A DNA stretch of 64,000 bases. Source: Marinobacter bohaiensis. GTDB lineage: Bacteria; Pseudomonadota; Gammaproteobacteria; Pseudomonadales; Oleiphilaceae. A model generated the notes under the pieces. That model saw only the letters and a program-made list of their open reading frames with translations, had not been told where the DNA came from and did no database searches. A program made the translations under genes and the position numbers. The stretch is from contig NZ_QGEH01000001.1 in NCBI RefSeq assembly GCF_003258515.1, positions 558,001-622,000 on the forward strand. Direction: 5' to 3'. This document shows positions 18,310-29,600 of this stretch, piece by piece; positions within the stretch are counted from its first letter, which is position 1; every line of letters begins with the position of its first letter.

Positions 18310-18849
18310 ATGAAAACAATACTCATCCTGTTGGTCATGCTCGCGCCCGCAGCGGCTAGCGCCTCGCTCATCACCTACGCCTACACCAGCCGAATCGAAA
18401 ACCCGACCGAGTCCCATGAGGCGGTCGGGTTGTTCACAGTTGACGACCAGCGGCGTGGGCTGGTGTCGGCCTCCTTCGTCAGTGAACCAGTCAATTTCGA
18501 GTGGGAAGGGTTTGTGCCGCTGATGTATGAGCAGCCGGTATCAAGCGTTGGCCAGCTGTACGAGAATGGCTTCCACCGCTTCGAGTCAGGCCGTGCCGCC
18601 TGTTTTCTCTACCTGGACCTGTTTTTCCTGGATGCCGGTGAAGACATTTTCCACAACCTGGACAGGACGGCGCCATTCGAGGGGGCCAATGTTGAGAATC
18701 TCGATACGGGTACGACCTACTGGTTTATTGCGGGATTGACCAAGGTGCGTACGGTTGATGTGCCAGAGCCTTCCCCGTTGCTGCTTTCGCTGTTGGGGGT
18801 GGTCGCGTTGGCCACGCGTAAGGTGCTTCTGCGTCGGCGTAAGGCCTAA
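18310..18849 (+). CDS. PEP-CTERM domain exported protein
   Basis: A 179-aa protein with a signal peptide (MKTILILLVMLAPAAASA) and, at the C-terminus, the tripartite PEP-CTERM sorting signal: VPEPSP, a hydrophobic helix LLLSLLGVVALATRK, and a basic tail LLRRRKA. Such proteins are processed by EpsH-type exosortases and are usually linked to exopolysaccharide production. No exosortase or polysaccharide genes are in the window, so the processing enzyme must be encoded elsewhere or the protein is a relic. The central domain (about 110 residues) is of unknown function. The gene is unaccompanied. Confidence 0.85.
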   Translation: MKTILILLVMLAPAAASASLITYAYTSRIENPTESHEAVGLFTVDDQRRGLVSASFVSEPVNFEWEGFVPLMYEQPVSSVGQLYENGFHRFESGRAACFLYLDLFFLDAGEDIFHNLDRTAPFEGANVENLDTGTTYWFIAGLTKVRTVDVPEPSPLLLSLLGVVALATRKVLLRRRKA

Positions 18850-18851
18850 CG

Positions 18852-18896
18852 AAAAAGACCCGGAAGCGCTGCGTCAGACACAGCGGCTTCCGGGTC
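18852..18896. terminator. Terminator between PEP-CTERM gene and katG
   Basis: GACCCGGAAGC (18857-18867) plus GCTG pairs with CAGC plus GCTTCCGGGTC (18886-18896), with one bulged G. On the minus strand the stem is followed by a T-run (complement of AAAAA at 18852-18856), so it terminates katG; it may also stop the PEP-CTERM transcript. Confidence 0.8.
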
Positions 18897-18954
18897 TCCT
18901 GTCACACGTTGTCCCGGCCGCTACGGTGTAGCGACCGGGTATCGCTTGACCCGA

Positions 18955-21703
<2,749 letters not shown>

Positions 21704-22072
21704 ATGGTTGAATCAGAGCAAATTCCGTTGAACACCGTGTTCCATGCCCTGGGTGATGCGACGCGGCGCAGCATGCTGGCGGCGCTCACCGAACGGGAGC
21801 AAACCGTCAGCGAGCTGGCTGAGCCTTTTGCCATGTCGCTGGCGGCGGCGTCAAAACACATCAAGGTGCTGGAAAAAGCCGGCCTGATCCGGCGTGAGGT
21901 GCGTTGGCGGGAGCGTGTCTGCTACCTCAACCCCGGACCACTCGCGCGCGCTCACGAGTGGTTGGCGCAGTATGAGCGCTTCTGGAATCGGCGCCTGGAT
22001 GCCCTTGAGAGTCTCCTGCGGGATGCAGATGAGGCGTCCGGGGCGCCACAACGGGAAGGAGACGACCCATGA
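21704..22072 (+). CDS. ArsR-family transcriptional repressor
   Basis: A 122-aa winged-helix protein of the ArsR family. The domain runs from LNTVFHALGDATRRSMLAAL through the recognition helix region MSLAAASKHIKVLEKAGLI to the wing RREVRWRERVCYLN. There is no CxC or other obvious metal-binding site, so it belongs to the group that pairs with SRPBCC proteins rather than to arsenic sensors. Its stop overlaps the start of the SRPBCC gene (ATGA), so the two are co-translated. Autoregulation through the two palindromes is likely. Confidence 0.92.
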   Translation: MVESEQIPLNTVFHALGDATRRSMLAALTEREQTVSELAEPFAMSLAAASKHIKVLEKAGLIRREVRWRERVCYLNPGPLARAHEWLAQYERFWNRRLDALESLLRDADEASGAPQREGDDP

Positions 22073-22611
22073 GCGAAACGGCAACCCAGAGCGGGTACGA
22101 CCCATACGGCACGCTGATCGATGGCAACACCCTGCGGATCCAGCGTCTGCTGCCCGGTCCGATCGAACGGATCTGGGACTACCTCACCGACAGCGAACTG
22201 CGCCGCCAGTGGCTGGCGGCAGGCGAAATGACACTGGCGGTCGGCGAGGCTTTCGAGTTTGTCTGGCGCAACGATGAACTGACCGATCCGCCGGGTCGGC
22301 GGCCGGACGGCTACGGCGAGGAACACCGGATGCTCAGCCGGATCACCGAACTGGAGCCGCCTCGCAGGCTGGCGATCGAGTGGGGCCGTACCGGCGGTGT
22401 GACCTTTGAACTGGAGCCCCGCGGAAGTGAGGTGCTGCTGACCCTGACTCATCACCGGGTGCCGGACCGATCCACGTTGCTCAGTGTCAGCAGCGGCTGG
22501 CATGCCCACCTCGATGTGCTGGTGGCGCGCGCCCAGGGCCGTCGACCGGAACCCTTCTGGGATTGTGTGGAGGCACTGAAAGAGGCCTACGAGCAGCGGC
22601 TTCCGGCCTGA
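22069..22611 (+). CDS. SRPBCC (AHSA1-like) domain protein
   Basis: A 180-aa START-like protein of the AHSA1/activator of Hsp90 ATPase homologue type: it begins with LRIQRLLPGPIERIWDYLTD and contains FEFVWRNDELTDPPGRRP and the late helix SGWHAHLDVLVARAQGR. Such proteins form a hydrophobic cavity for small ligands. ArsR/SRPBCC pairs are common, but the ligand and role are not known. It is translationally coupled to the ArsR gene. Confidence 0.9.
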   Translation: MSETATQSGYDPYGTLIDGNTLRIQRLLPGPIERIWDYLTDSELRRQWLAAGEMTLAVGEAFEFVWRNDELTDPPGRRPDGYGEEHRMLSRITELEPPRRLAIEWGRTGGVTFELEPRGSEVLLTLTHHRVPDRSTLLSVSSGWHAHLDVLVARAQGRRPEPFWDCVEALKEAYEQRLPA

Positions 22612-22639
22612 GAGAGCGTTTGCCTGGTTGGCCGTACCA

Positions 22640-23503
22640 TCACTCCTGCACGTTCATGAAACGGTGCGCCCACTCGCGGTTTTCGTCGAAGGTGGAGTAA
22701 CGCTTGGAGAGTTCCGTGGCGTTGAGGGTGCCTTCGGCGATGCCGCGCTGTTCGCGCAGGCAGTCGTAGGTGGCCTTGATGGCGGCGAAGTAGGCGGCGT
22801 GGCCATTCACCACGATGCGTACGCCGTTGGCGGCCAGGCGTTCGCGGTCGTTCAGTTCCGGATTGTCGTAGGCTACCAGCATCAGCGGGACGGTAATGTG
22901 CCGACTGATCGCTTCCAGGTGGTCGAAGTCGGCGATGCCCACCATGCAGATGCCGTCCGCGCCTGCGGTCTGGTAAGCCTTGACCCGTTCAATGGTTTCT
23001 TCGGTGCTGAGCTGCCCGGCGTTGGTTCGGGCGATGATCGCCATGGCCGGGTCAATGCGGGCGTCCAGGGCCGCCTCGATCTTGCCGATGGCTTCCTCAA
23101 CCGGAATCAGGTCCGTGGACTTATGCCCGTACTTGGGCGGCAACAGTGTGTCCTCGATGGTCAGTGCCGCCACACCGGCCCGTTCAAGCTCGGTAATGGT
23201 GCGGATCACGTTCAGGGCGTTGCCGTAGCCGTGGTCGGCGTCGGCAATGATGGGCAGGCGGGCGACCCGGCCGATGCGCGTGGCCTGCTCGACGAATTCG
23301 CTGAGGGTGATCAGGGCGAAATCGGGTGCGGCCAGCACCTGCAGCGAGGCTACCGAGCCGCCGAGGATGCCCACTTCAAAGCCCAGGTCTTCGGCGATGC
23401 GGGCCGACATGGGGTCGAAGGTGGATGCCGTGTAGTAGCAGCGATCGCTGTCGAGCAGGGCACGGAAGTCCTTGCGGAGATCGTGTTGGGACGGGGTTGC
23501 CAT
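22640..23503 (-). CDS. Oxaloacetate decarboxylase, PEP mutase/isocitrate lyase superfamily (PA4872-like)
   Basis: A 287-aa protein closely similar in motif content to Pseudomonas PA4872, a characterised oxaloacetate decarboxylase (EC 4.1.1.112). Key stretches are [34 protein letters not shown] with metal-binding Asp residues, and [14 protein letters not shown]. It lacks the KKCGH-type loop of isocitrate lyases. The product is pyruvate plus CO2. The gene stands alone between an SRPBCC gene and a repeat-bearing gap. Confidence 0.88.
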   Translation of the reverse strand: MATPSQHDLRKDFRALLDSDRCYYTASTFDPMSARIAEDLGFEVGILGGSVASLQVLAAPDFALITLSEFVEQATRIGRVARLPIIADADHGYGNALNVIRTITELERAGVAALTIEDTLLPPKYGHKSTDLIPVEEAIGKIEAALDARIDPAMAIIARTNAGQLSTEETIERVKAYQTAGADGICMVGIADFDHLEAISRHITVPLMLVAYDNPELNDRERLAANGVRIVVNGHAAYFAAIKATYDCLREQRGIAEGTLNATELSKRYSTFDENREWAHRFMNVQE

Positions 23504-23941
23504 GGGCCTTTACTCCTTGAAAAAGGTCAGCAGCTTATCGGTGAGTGATGAAAGGAATATGTCTGTCCGGCCGGGCAGTAATGCACAGAGCGTGCCCGCG
23601 CAGCGCGTTGGCGAAACGGGGCGCGCGGACTCCGACCTTGCCGGCTCTGAGGCGCCGAGGCGTTTCCGGCACGGTCTGACAGAACCGCCAGGCGGAGAGA
23701 GCTCGGGGCGCCCGCGAGCGGCCGTTGGGTCATGATCGGCCTGAATGGATGCGCGCAGGTTACTGGATACGTCCGACGTGATCCAGATGGGCAGTTGAGC
23801 TGGAGCGGGTGGCAACCGGTATCCACAGAAACTGTGGATAACTGGGTGAGTAGTGCGGTGAAGAGCGGTTGGGAACGCCGCGCCCCAAGGCTTGCGCCGG
23901 TGTGCCCGCAAATTGATCAGCACGGGACGATCGTCTCCAGA
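23504..23941. other. Non-coding gap, 438 bp, with a DnaA-box-like hairpin
   Basis: No convincing gene. It contains the 21-bp hairpin at 23820-23840 whose right arm is a perfect DnaA-box sequence, and adjoining bases similar to those at 29.37 kb. Confidence 0.55.
23820..23840. repeat. TATCCACAG hairpin, copy A of a dispersed intergenic element
   Basis: TATCCACAG (23820-23828), loop AAA, CTGTGGATA (23832-23840): a perfect 9-bp stem. TGTGGATAA (23833-23841) is the complement of the DnaA box TTATCCACA. A related copy lies at 29367-29387, and about 25 bases to the right of each are also similar. Confidence 0.6.
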
Positions 23942-24907
23942 TCACAGGCCCTGGGCACCACGGCGCAGCCAGTTGTGGGCAAAGGCCAGTTTGCCTCGGG
24001 TGGCATCGGACAGCACGAAGGGATAGAGGTCCGACAGACCCATCGCGCGGTTGACGTGGTTGATCGCCATGGCCAGCGATGCGGCGACATGGATCAGCCG
24101 AGCGGGGTCGGGTTCGGCGTAGGGATCCCAGTTGGGACCGGGCACCTCCGGTGAGGACAGACCGGCGGCGATGACGCTGTCGGTGATGTCGGTCAGGTGC
24201 AGCAGGTGGGCAACGGTCTCGGCCCAGTCCTCGTGGGGGTGCGCCGAGGCGTAGCTGGTGATGAAATGCTGGCGCCAGTCGCCGGGTGGGCCGGTTTCGT
24301 AATGGCTTTGCAAGGCCGCGGTGTAATCCGAGCGTTCATCGCCGAACATGGCCCGGAAGGCTTCCAGAAAGTCTTCCCGTAAATGCAGCCGCCACCAGAG
24401 CATGTGCGCGATCTCGTGACGCATGTGCCCGATCATGGTCCGGTAGGGTTCCTGCAGGGCCTCGCGACGGCTGGTGCGCACCACGGGGTCGGCTTCGGCA
24501 ACACTGATCGTGACCACGCCTTCCACGTGTCCCATGTACACCGGCGTCAGGCCCTCGGCCAGCAGGCGGAACATCGGTCGAACGCCGGGGTCTTCCGGCC
24601 GGAACCAGTGCCAGCGACCCAGGTTGTCCAGCACCCAGCGTTTGGCGGCTTCGGTCAGTGCCCAGTTGGCCATGGCCCCTTCGATCGACGGATCGGGCGC
24701 CAGCACGGTCATGGCGCAGGAACGACAGAAGGCGCCTTCTTCGGGGGCGATCCAGTTACAACCGATCACCTCGCGGTTGGCACAGAACGGCGGCATGGGC
24801 AAAAAGGCACGGGCCTGTGGATCGTAGGCGACGGGTGTGCCGTCGGCCGTGGCCAGATTGTCGAACCAGAGTGAGCCCGGACCGACCGGATTGGCGAAAA
24901 CACGCAT
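23942..24907 (-). CDS. Putative zinc metallopeptidase with N-terminal zinc ribbon
   Basis: A 321-aa protein matching the Peptidase_Mx/DUF2248-type family. An N-terminal cysteine cluster (FCANREVIGCN and FCRSCAM) forms a zinc-ribbon-like element. The catalytic HExxH variant is HEIAH in GHMRHEIAHMLWWRLH (residues about 180-195), with a later conserved acidic region EDWAETVAHLLHL. No signal peptide is evident. The physiological substrate is unknown. It starts at ATG 24907, which is directly followed by the family-type RVFANPVGPGSLWFDNLA. Confidence 0.82.
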   Translation of the reverse strand: MRVFANPVGPGSLWFDNLATADGTPVAYDPQARAFLPMPPFCANREVIGCNWIAPEEGAFCRSCAMTVLAPDPSIEGAMANWALTEAAKRWVLDNLGRWHWFRPEDPGVRPMFRLLAEGLTPVYMGHVEGVVTISVAEADPVVRTSRREALQEPYRTMIGHMRHEIAHMLWWRLHLREDFLEAFRAMFGDERSDYTAALQSHYETGPPGDWRQHFITSYASAHPHEDWAETVAHLLHLTDITDSVIAAGLSSPEVPGPNWDPYAEPDPARLIHVAASLAMAINHVNRAMGLSDLYPFVLSDATRGKLAFAHNWLRRGAQGL

Positions 24908-25043
24908 GGCGAAAGGCTTCCCGGAGAGATGTGAGTTCAGTATAGGAAGGGCTTTGGCTGTGTGTCCAAGGTATGTAAGAGAGAGGGCGGGACGCTTGTG
25001 GCTACAATCTATGGCTGAAATCTATGGCTGCAAAAATGGCCAC

Positions 25044-25071
25044 AAAAAAAGGCAGCCGAAGCTGCCTTTTT
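25044..25071. terminator. Intrinsic terminator downstream of the cold-shock gene
   Basis: Stem GGCAGC (25051-25056), CGAA loop, GCTGCC (25061-25066), flanked by A7 and T5, so it works on both strands. It ends the cold-shock transcript. Confidence 0.88.
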
Positions 25072-25091
25072 CTTGAGCGAAGGTCGGCGGC

Positions 25092-25298
25092 TTACAGCGC
25101 GACGACGTTCTCCGCCTGCGGGCCTTTCTGGCCCTGGGTCACGGTGAACTCGACCTGCTGGCCTTCAGCCAGAGTCTTGAAACCGCCGCCCTGAATGGCG
25201 CTGTAGTGAACGAAAACGTCCGGGCCGCCTTCGCGAGTGATGAAGCCGAAGCCTTTGGTTTCGTTGAAGAACTTAACGGTACCGGTAGTGGTGGACAT
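25092..25298 (-). CDS. CspA-family cold-shock protein
   Basis: A 68-aa single OB-fold nucleic-acid chaperone. RNP1 (KGFGFITRE) and RNP2 (DVFVHYSAI) are intact. The start ATG 25298 ([18 protein letters not shown]) is the family start; seven upstream codons are in frame. The long non-coding leader (over 100 bp AT-rich) upstream is consistent with the structured 5' leader typical of csp mRNAs, though no specific element was identified. Confidence 0.95.
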   Translation of the reverse strand: MSTTTGTVKFFNETKGFGFITREGGPDVFVHYSAIQGGGFKTLAEGQQVEFTVTQGQKGPQAENVVAL

Positions 25299-25639
25299 AA
25301 TAATCTTTCCTGAAATCAATAAAAGTTTTGGTTGCTGGACATGGTCTCAATGACGATGCAGCGGGGTGCGGGAAATAATGAACACGCGGGATCAGAAACA
25401 GGACGACACACTACTACTAGGACACGTCTTATTCTTGAACGGCTTTGCTTACTCTTTCCTACGTCACGCACTGTAACCCGCTGTTTGCGAAATAGCCAAC
25501 CTTTTCTTGCAACCCAGCGGCAAATCCCTATACCCGATCTGGCGTCGCTCCCGGCGGGCCCGTTCGCCGCGTAGCCTGCCGGGCGAGCGTGGGGGTGGGT
25601 TTCGCGTTAGACTCGGGGGTTTCCCGAATCGGAGGCCCC
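25299..25639. other. Divergent gap between csp and lysE-type gene, 341 bp
   Basis: Contains the probable leader and promoter of the cold-shock gene and the promoter of the LysE-family gene. No ORF or RNA gene supported. Confidence 0.6.
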
Positions 25640-26278
25640 ATGGAGCTGGTTACCTGGCTGACCTATGTCGGCGTGATCACCGCACTCATTGCGTTCCCGG
25701 GCCCGGTAGCCCTGCTGTGCGCCAGCCATGGCCTGCAACACGGGCACCGGCGGGCGTTTTCCACCGTGCTCGGCGGTGCGCTGGCGGCGTTGATTATGAT
25801 GAGCGCGTCTGCCCTGGGGCTGGGGGCGATTCTGGCCACCTCGGAAACCGCCTTCCTGGCGCTGAAGTTCGTTGGCGGTGCCTACCTGATTTTCCTGGGC
25901 ATCCAGAGCTGGCGAGCGCCCGCCGAGGCGCCGCAGTGGCAGGTGGGGGCCGAGTCCGCAACACCGCCTTCCCGTCAGTCCCATGGACAGCTTTTCCGCA
26001 GCGGCTTTACCGTGGGGATCAGTAACCCCAAGGATCTGCTGTTCTTCGGAGCTCTGTTTCCCGGCTTTATCGCCCTGGATCAGCCCCAGGGCTGGCAGTT
26101 CGCCATCCTGGCGCTGACCTGGCTAGTGATCGATACCACCCTGATGTCCGCCTACAGCACGCTCGGTTCGCGGATGGGGCGCTGGTTCAGTAAGGCCCGG
26201 CACGTGCGCTGGTTCAATCGCGTGACCGGCAGCCTGTTCATTGGTGCCGGAGGGGCGCTGTTGCGTCTGCCACGCTGA
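25640..26278 (+). CDS. LysE-family translocator
   Basis: A 212-aa inner-membrane exporter of the LysE/RhtB family with about six helices. Family landmarks are AFPGPVALLCASHGLQHGHR near residues 20-40 and SNPKDLLFFGALFPGFI near residues 125-145. Start ATG 25640 has GGAGG 4-5 nt upstream; the frame runs further upstream as non-homologous sequence. Members export amino acids; the substrate is not identifiable. It converges on the TRAP transporter genes. Confidence 0.9.
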   Translation: MELVTWLTYVGVITALIAFPGPVALLCASHGLQHGHRRAFSTVLGGALAALIMMSASALGLGAILATSETAFLALKFVGGAYLIFLGIQSWRAPAEAPQWQVGAESATPPSRQSHGQLFRSGFTVGISNPKDLLFFGALFPGFIALDQPQGWQFAILALTWLVIDTTLMSAYSTLGSRMGRWFSKARHVRWFNRVTGSLFIGAGGALLRLPR

Positions 26279-26321
26279 GCTGAGCGCTCTTCAGGCGGGA
26301 GTGCCGGAAAAGCGCTAGCCG

Positions 26322-27626
26322 CTACCACGGGCCCACCACATACCCGAGCTGCTCGGGCAGCCACAGGGCAATGCCCGGCACCAGCATCACCAGCAGCAGG
26401 CTGACGGCCATGGCGGCGATGAATACCAACGCCCAACCCAGGGTGTGCTCCAGGCGGATGTTGGCGACACGGGTGGTCACCATCAGGTTGACCGCCACCG
26501 GCGGGGTGAACTGGCCGATGGCGATGTTCATGGCGAGCAGGATGCCGAACCAGATGGGGTTCCAGCCAAAGTGGTTCATCAGCGGCAGCACGATGGGGAT
26601 CAGGATCAGGTAGATGGACACCGCGTCCAGCAGCATCCCCGCGATCAGCACCAGTACCATGACCAGCCCCAGCAGTACCCAGCCATTGTCGGACAGTGAC
26701 AGCAGCGCGTCGGCCAGATGCTGGAACGTACCCAGCGTCGTCCCGGCCCAGGCGAAGATGCCGGCCAGGGCGATGATGAACATCACCACGCCGGAGGTGA
26801 CGGCCGCTTCGCTGATCAGCCCGAACAGGTTCTTCAGGCTCAGGTTGCGGTAGATCAGGGTGCCGACCAGCACGCCGTAGGCCACGGCAACCACCGCGGC
26901 CTCGGTGGGCGTGAACAGGCCGGAGCGCAGCCCGCCGAGGATGATGACCGGCGCAAACAGTGCCGGAATCGCCGCCTTGAAGCTGGGCCAGAAGGGCGGG
27001 CGCTCGACGGTTTCGGGATCTTCCCAGCGATGCCGGCGGGCAAAATACAGCGCCGGTGCCAGCAGCGACACCCCGGCCAGGATGCCGGGGAACAGGCCCG
27101 CCGCGAACAGGGCGCGCAGGTCCACGCCGGGCACCACGATGGAGTAGAGGATCAGGGCGATGGACGGCGGAATCAGGATCGCGGTGGACGACGACGCGGC
27201 GATCAGCGAGGCCGAGAACGGCTGTGGATAACCCGCCTTGCGCATGCTCGGAAGCATCACCATGGCCACGGCCGCCGCATCCGCCGGTCCGGAACCGCTC
27301 ATGCCGCCCATGATCAGACACACCAGCACCGCGACGACCGTCAGGCCGCCGTGGCGCGGACCGATGATGGCCTGGGCGAAACGCACCAGGCTGGCGGCCA
27401 CGCCGGCGCGCTCGAAGATCAGCCCGGTCAGGATGAACAGCGGGATGGCGATCAACGGGTATTTGGCGACGCTGTTGTAGGTGTTGGTGCCGAAGGTGCC
27501 CAGCATGTCCGCGGGCAGGCCGGCGAGGATGCCGACGGCGCCACCCAGACCCAGTGCAATCGCCACCGGCATGCCCAGCAGCAGGGCCAGCAGAAAGCTG
27601 CCGATCATCAGCCAGTCAGGACTCAT
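26322..27626 (-). CDS. dctM: TRAP transporter large permease (DctM)
   Basis: A 434-aa membrane protein of the DctM family (about 12 helices), the ion-coupled translocator of a tripartite TRAP uptake system. Typical features are LALLLGMPVAIALGLGGAVG at the N-terminus, GGMSGSGPADAAAVAMVM and the late NPIWFGILLAMNIAIGQFTP segment. It overlaps the small-permease gene by 11 bp and is the last gene of dctPQM. Confidence 0.95.
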   Translation of the reverse strand: MSPDWLMIGSFLLALLLGMPVAIALGLGGAVGILAGLPADMLGTFGTNTYNSVAKYPLIAIPLFILTGLIFERAGVAASLVRFAQAIIGPRHGGLTVVAVLVCLIMGGMSGSGPADAAAVAMVMLPSMRKAGYPQPFSASLIAASSSTAILIPPSIALILYSIVVPGVDLRALFAAGLFPGILAGVSLLAPALYFARRHRWEDPETVERPPFWPSFKAAIPALFAPVIILGGLRSGLFTPTEAAVVAVAYGVLVGTLIYRNLSLKNLFGLISEAAVTSGVVMFIIALAGIFAWAGTTLGTFQHLADALLSLSDNGWVLLGLVMVLVLIAGMLLDAVSIYLILIPIVLPLMNHFGWNPIWFGILLAMNIAIGQFTPPVAVNLMVTTRVANIRLEHTLGWALVFIAAMAVSLLLVMLVPGIALWLPEQLGYVVGPW

Positions 27627-28110
27627 GGATCACCTCCGGGTCTTCTTTGCCGCGCAGGCGATCGATCAGGTTCTGGGTGGTGCGGATCAGGATCGCCAGC
27701 GACAGTACGGGCAGCCAGACCACGTAGATCCAGTTGGGCAGCCCCAGCCCCGGCGAGAGGGATTCCCACTGGTATTCCTGCAGGGCAAAGGTGCTGCCGT
27801 ACCAGGTCATCAGGCCCAGCACGACCACGCTGGCCAGCCACTGCAGCACAAACACCGGCTTGCGGGCCCAGGCGGGCAGGGCGTGCTCGATCAGCTCGAT
27901 GCGAATGTGCTGGTTGTGTCGGGCGGCCACGGCAGCGCCGGCGAAGGTCAGCAGCACCAGGCAGAACACGGAAAATTCTTCGGTGAAGGCAAAGGACGCA
28001 TCCGTGGCGTAGCGCACGATGACGTTGCCCAGGCTGATCACGCAGATGGCGGTCAGGGCGAGGGTGGCCAGCCAGGCTTCGGGCCGGAACTTGGGACGAC
28101 GGGACGGCAT
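27616..28110 (-). CDS. dctQ: TRAP transporter small permease (DctQ)
   Basis: A 164-aa four-helix membrane protein of the DctQ family (for example TFAGAAVAARHNQHIRIELI, in which the RHNQHIRIE stretch is a family hallmark). It scaffolds DctM. It sits 67 bp downstream of dctP and overlaps dctM. Confidence 0.93.
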   Translation of the reverse strand: MPSRRPKFRPEAWLATLALTAICVISLGNVIVRYATDASFAFTEEFSVFCLVLLTFAGAAVAARHNQHIRIELIEHALPAWARKPVFVLQWLASVVVLGLMTWYGSTFALQEYQWESLSPGLGLPNWIYVVWLPVLSLAILIRTTQNLIDRLRGKEDPEVIHES

Positions 28111-28177
28111 GATGACTCCGGTTCAGGGAGGGCGCCCGCCACAACGACGGGCGCCGGACGAGCTTCCGACAGCGGCT

Positions 28178-29188
28178 TTACTGGGGGCGGTTGGCGACCG
28201 CGTCCTGAGCCTGTTGCACCAGGTCCTCGCCGATACGCGGCGTCCACTTTTCGTAGACCGACTGGGTCGCCTCCACGAAGGCGGCGTGTTGCTCCGGCGT
28301 CAGCTCGGTGACGGTTACACCACGCTCCTTGATCGCGGCCAGGGTATCGTCGATTTCAGAGCGGGATTTCTCGATTTCCCACTGACCGGCGTCAATGGCG
28401 GCCTGCTTCAGCAGTTGCTGGTCTTCCGGGCTGAACGTTCCCCAGACCCGGTTGCTGACGGCAAACACCAGTGGATCGGCCATGTAGTGCCACAAGGTCA
28501 GATGGGTCTGGCCCACCTGGTCGATGCGCGCCACATCGAACACCGACAGCGGGTTTTCCTGACCGTCCACAGCACCGGTGGTCAGCGCCGGCTTGGCATC
28601 GGCCCAGCTCATCTGGGTGGGGTTGGCGCCCAGCGCGGTGAAGGTGTCCTGGAACAGGGGCGAACCCACCACGCGGATTTTCAGTCCGTCCAGGTCCGCC
28701 GGCGCGTCGATCGCCAGCTTGGAGTTGGACAGCTCGCGGAAACCGTTCTCGCCCCAGGCCAACGGGGTGACGCCGCGCTTCTTGATGGCGGCGAAGACGG
28801 CCTCACCGGCCTCGCCCTGGGTAATGGCGTCGATGGCGGCGTGGTCCGGCATCAGGAACGGCAGGGAAAACAGGTTCAGTTGCGGGACCTGCGGCGACCA
28901 GTTGATGGTGGAGCCCACGGCCATGTCGATCAGCCCCGAGCGCATGGCGGAGAACTCCTTGGTCTGGTCGCCGGAGACCAGCTGCGAGTTACTGTAGACC
29001 TTCAAATTGATGCGACCGTCGGAACGCTCGCGAACCAGCTCGACCCACTTGTCGGCGGCCTGGCCCCAGGGAAAGGCGGAAGGCAGCACGGTGGACACCG
29101 TGTATTCGTCCTTGTACTGGGCCGCAGCCCCGGCACTGAACAGCAGGGAGGCGGCAGCGGCCGCCAGGAGGGAGCAACGCTTGAGCAT
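28178..29188 (-). CDS. dctP: TRAP transporter solute-binding protein (DctP)
   Basis: A 336-aa periplasmic binding protein with a signal peptide (MLKRCSLLAAAAASLLFSAG, then AAAQ). The DctP fold is visible, including the solute-carboxylate contact region around LDGLKIRVVGSPLFQDTFTA, where IRV is the conserved arginine segment, and WADAKPALTTGAVDGQENPL. Ligands of this family are usually organic acids. The exact substrate is not given by the sequence; C4-dicarboxylates, sulfonates or other acids are possible. Confidence 0.95.
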   Translation of the reverse strand: MLKRCSLLAAAAASLLFSAGAAAQYKDEYTVSTVLPSAFPWGQAADKWVELVRERSDGRINLKVYSNSQLVSGDQTKEFSAMRSGLIDMAVGSTINWSPQVPQLNLFSLPFLMPDHAAIDAITQGEAGEAVFAAIKKRGVTPLAWGENGFRELSNSKLAIDAPADLDGLKIRVVGSPLFQDTFTALGANPTQMSWADAKPALTTGAVDGQENPLSVFDVARIDQVGQTHLTLWHYMADPLVFAVSNRVWGTFSPEDQQLLKQAAIDAGQWEIEKSRSEIDDTLAAIKERGVTVTELTPEQHAAFVEATQSVYEKWTPRIGEDLVQQAQDAVANRPQ

Positions 29189-29366
29189 GTTGTTTTCCTT
29201 TTTGTTGGTGTCGGAACAGCCGGCGTGCGGCGATCCGTTTTCAGCGACGACAGGCGATTATAGAAAGCGGGCCGGGGGGACGCAAAAGCGCGGGTTAGTG
29301 CATGAGTAAGTGAATTAAATGCATCGTTTCGGTGATTGGGCGTGGTCCCGACAGCTCGCGACATTC

Positions 29367-29387
29367 ATCCACAAAAACTGTGGATAA
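29367..29387. repeat. ATCCACA hairpin, copy B of a dispersed intergenic element
   Basis: ATCCACA (29367-29373), loop, TGTGGAT (29379-29385), with TGTGGATAA (29379-29387) matching the DnaA box complement. It shares most of its bases and about 25 bases of right flank with copy A at 23820. Confidence 0.55.
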
Positions 29388-29493
29388 CTCCGTGGGTCAG
29401 TGCAGGAAGAACGTCTGAAAGCCTTGCGAGTCGCCGCGTGAGGGCGTTCGAGCGCATTATGACCAGGTCATGGCCGGGCGCTGGTCCGTCAAT

Positions 29494-29569
29494 CTGTACC
29501 ACTCTCTGTAGCCTGTACCGCTCTTTGTTGCCGGTACCACTCTCAGCAGCCTGTACCATACTCAGCAGC
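29494..29569 (+). repeat. Four 19-bp tandem repeats upstream of the MgtC/DUF4010 gene
   Basis: Units begin at 29494, 29513, 29532 and 29551 and read CTGTACCACTCTCTGTAGC, CTGTACCGCTCTTTGTTGC, CGGTACCACTCTCAGCAGC and CTGTACCATACTCAGCAGC. The period is exactly 19 bp with substitutions only, no indels. The array ends 31 bp before the ATG at 29601, between promoter and ribosome-binding site positions. Confidence 0.9.
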
Positions 29570-29600
29570 AAGACCCTTCCCGACTGGAGAGGTTTCGACC

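Larger units (their letters stand above)
29189..29600. other. Non-coding gap, 412 bp, with hairpin and tandem repeat
   Basis: Divergent region between dctP and the MgtC/DUF4010 gene. It holds a DnaA-box-like hairpin (29367-29387) and a four-unit 19-bp tandem repeat (29494-29569), listed separately. No gene is supported. Confidence 0.6.

Noticed and set aside
27218..27230. CTGTGGATAACC inside dctM considered as a third copy of the hairpin
   Set aside because: No inverted arm or flank similarity, and it is fully explained by coding sequence.
23820..29387. DnaA-box-like hairpins considered as a replication origin
   Set aside because: Only two isolated hairpins 5.5 kb apart, no dnaA or dnaN gene, and no AT-rich unwinding element with clustered boxes.
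29494..29569. The 19-bp tandem array considered as a CRISPR array
   Set aside because: Units are contiguous without spacers, and no cas gene is present.
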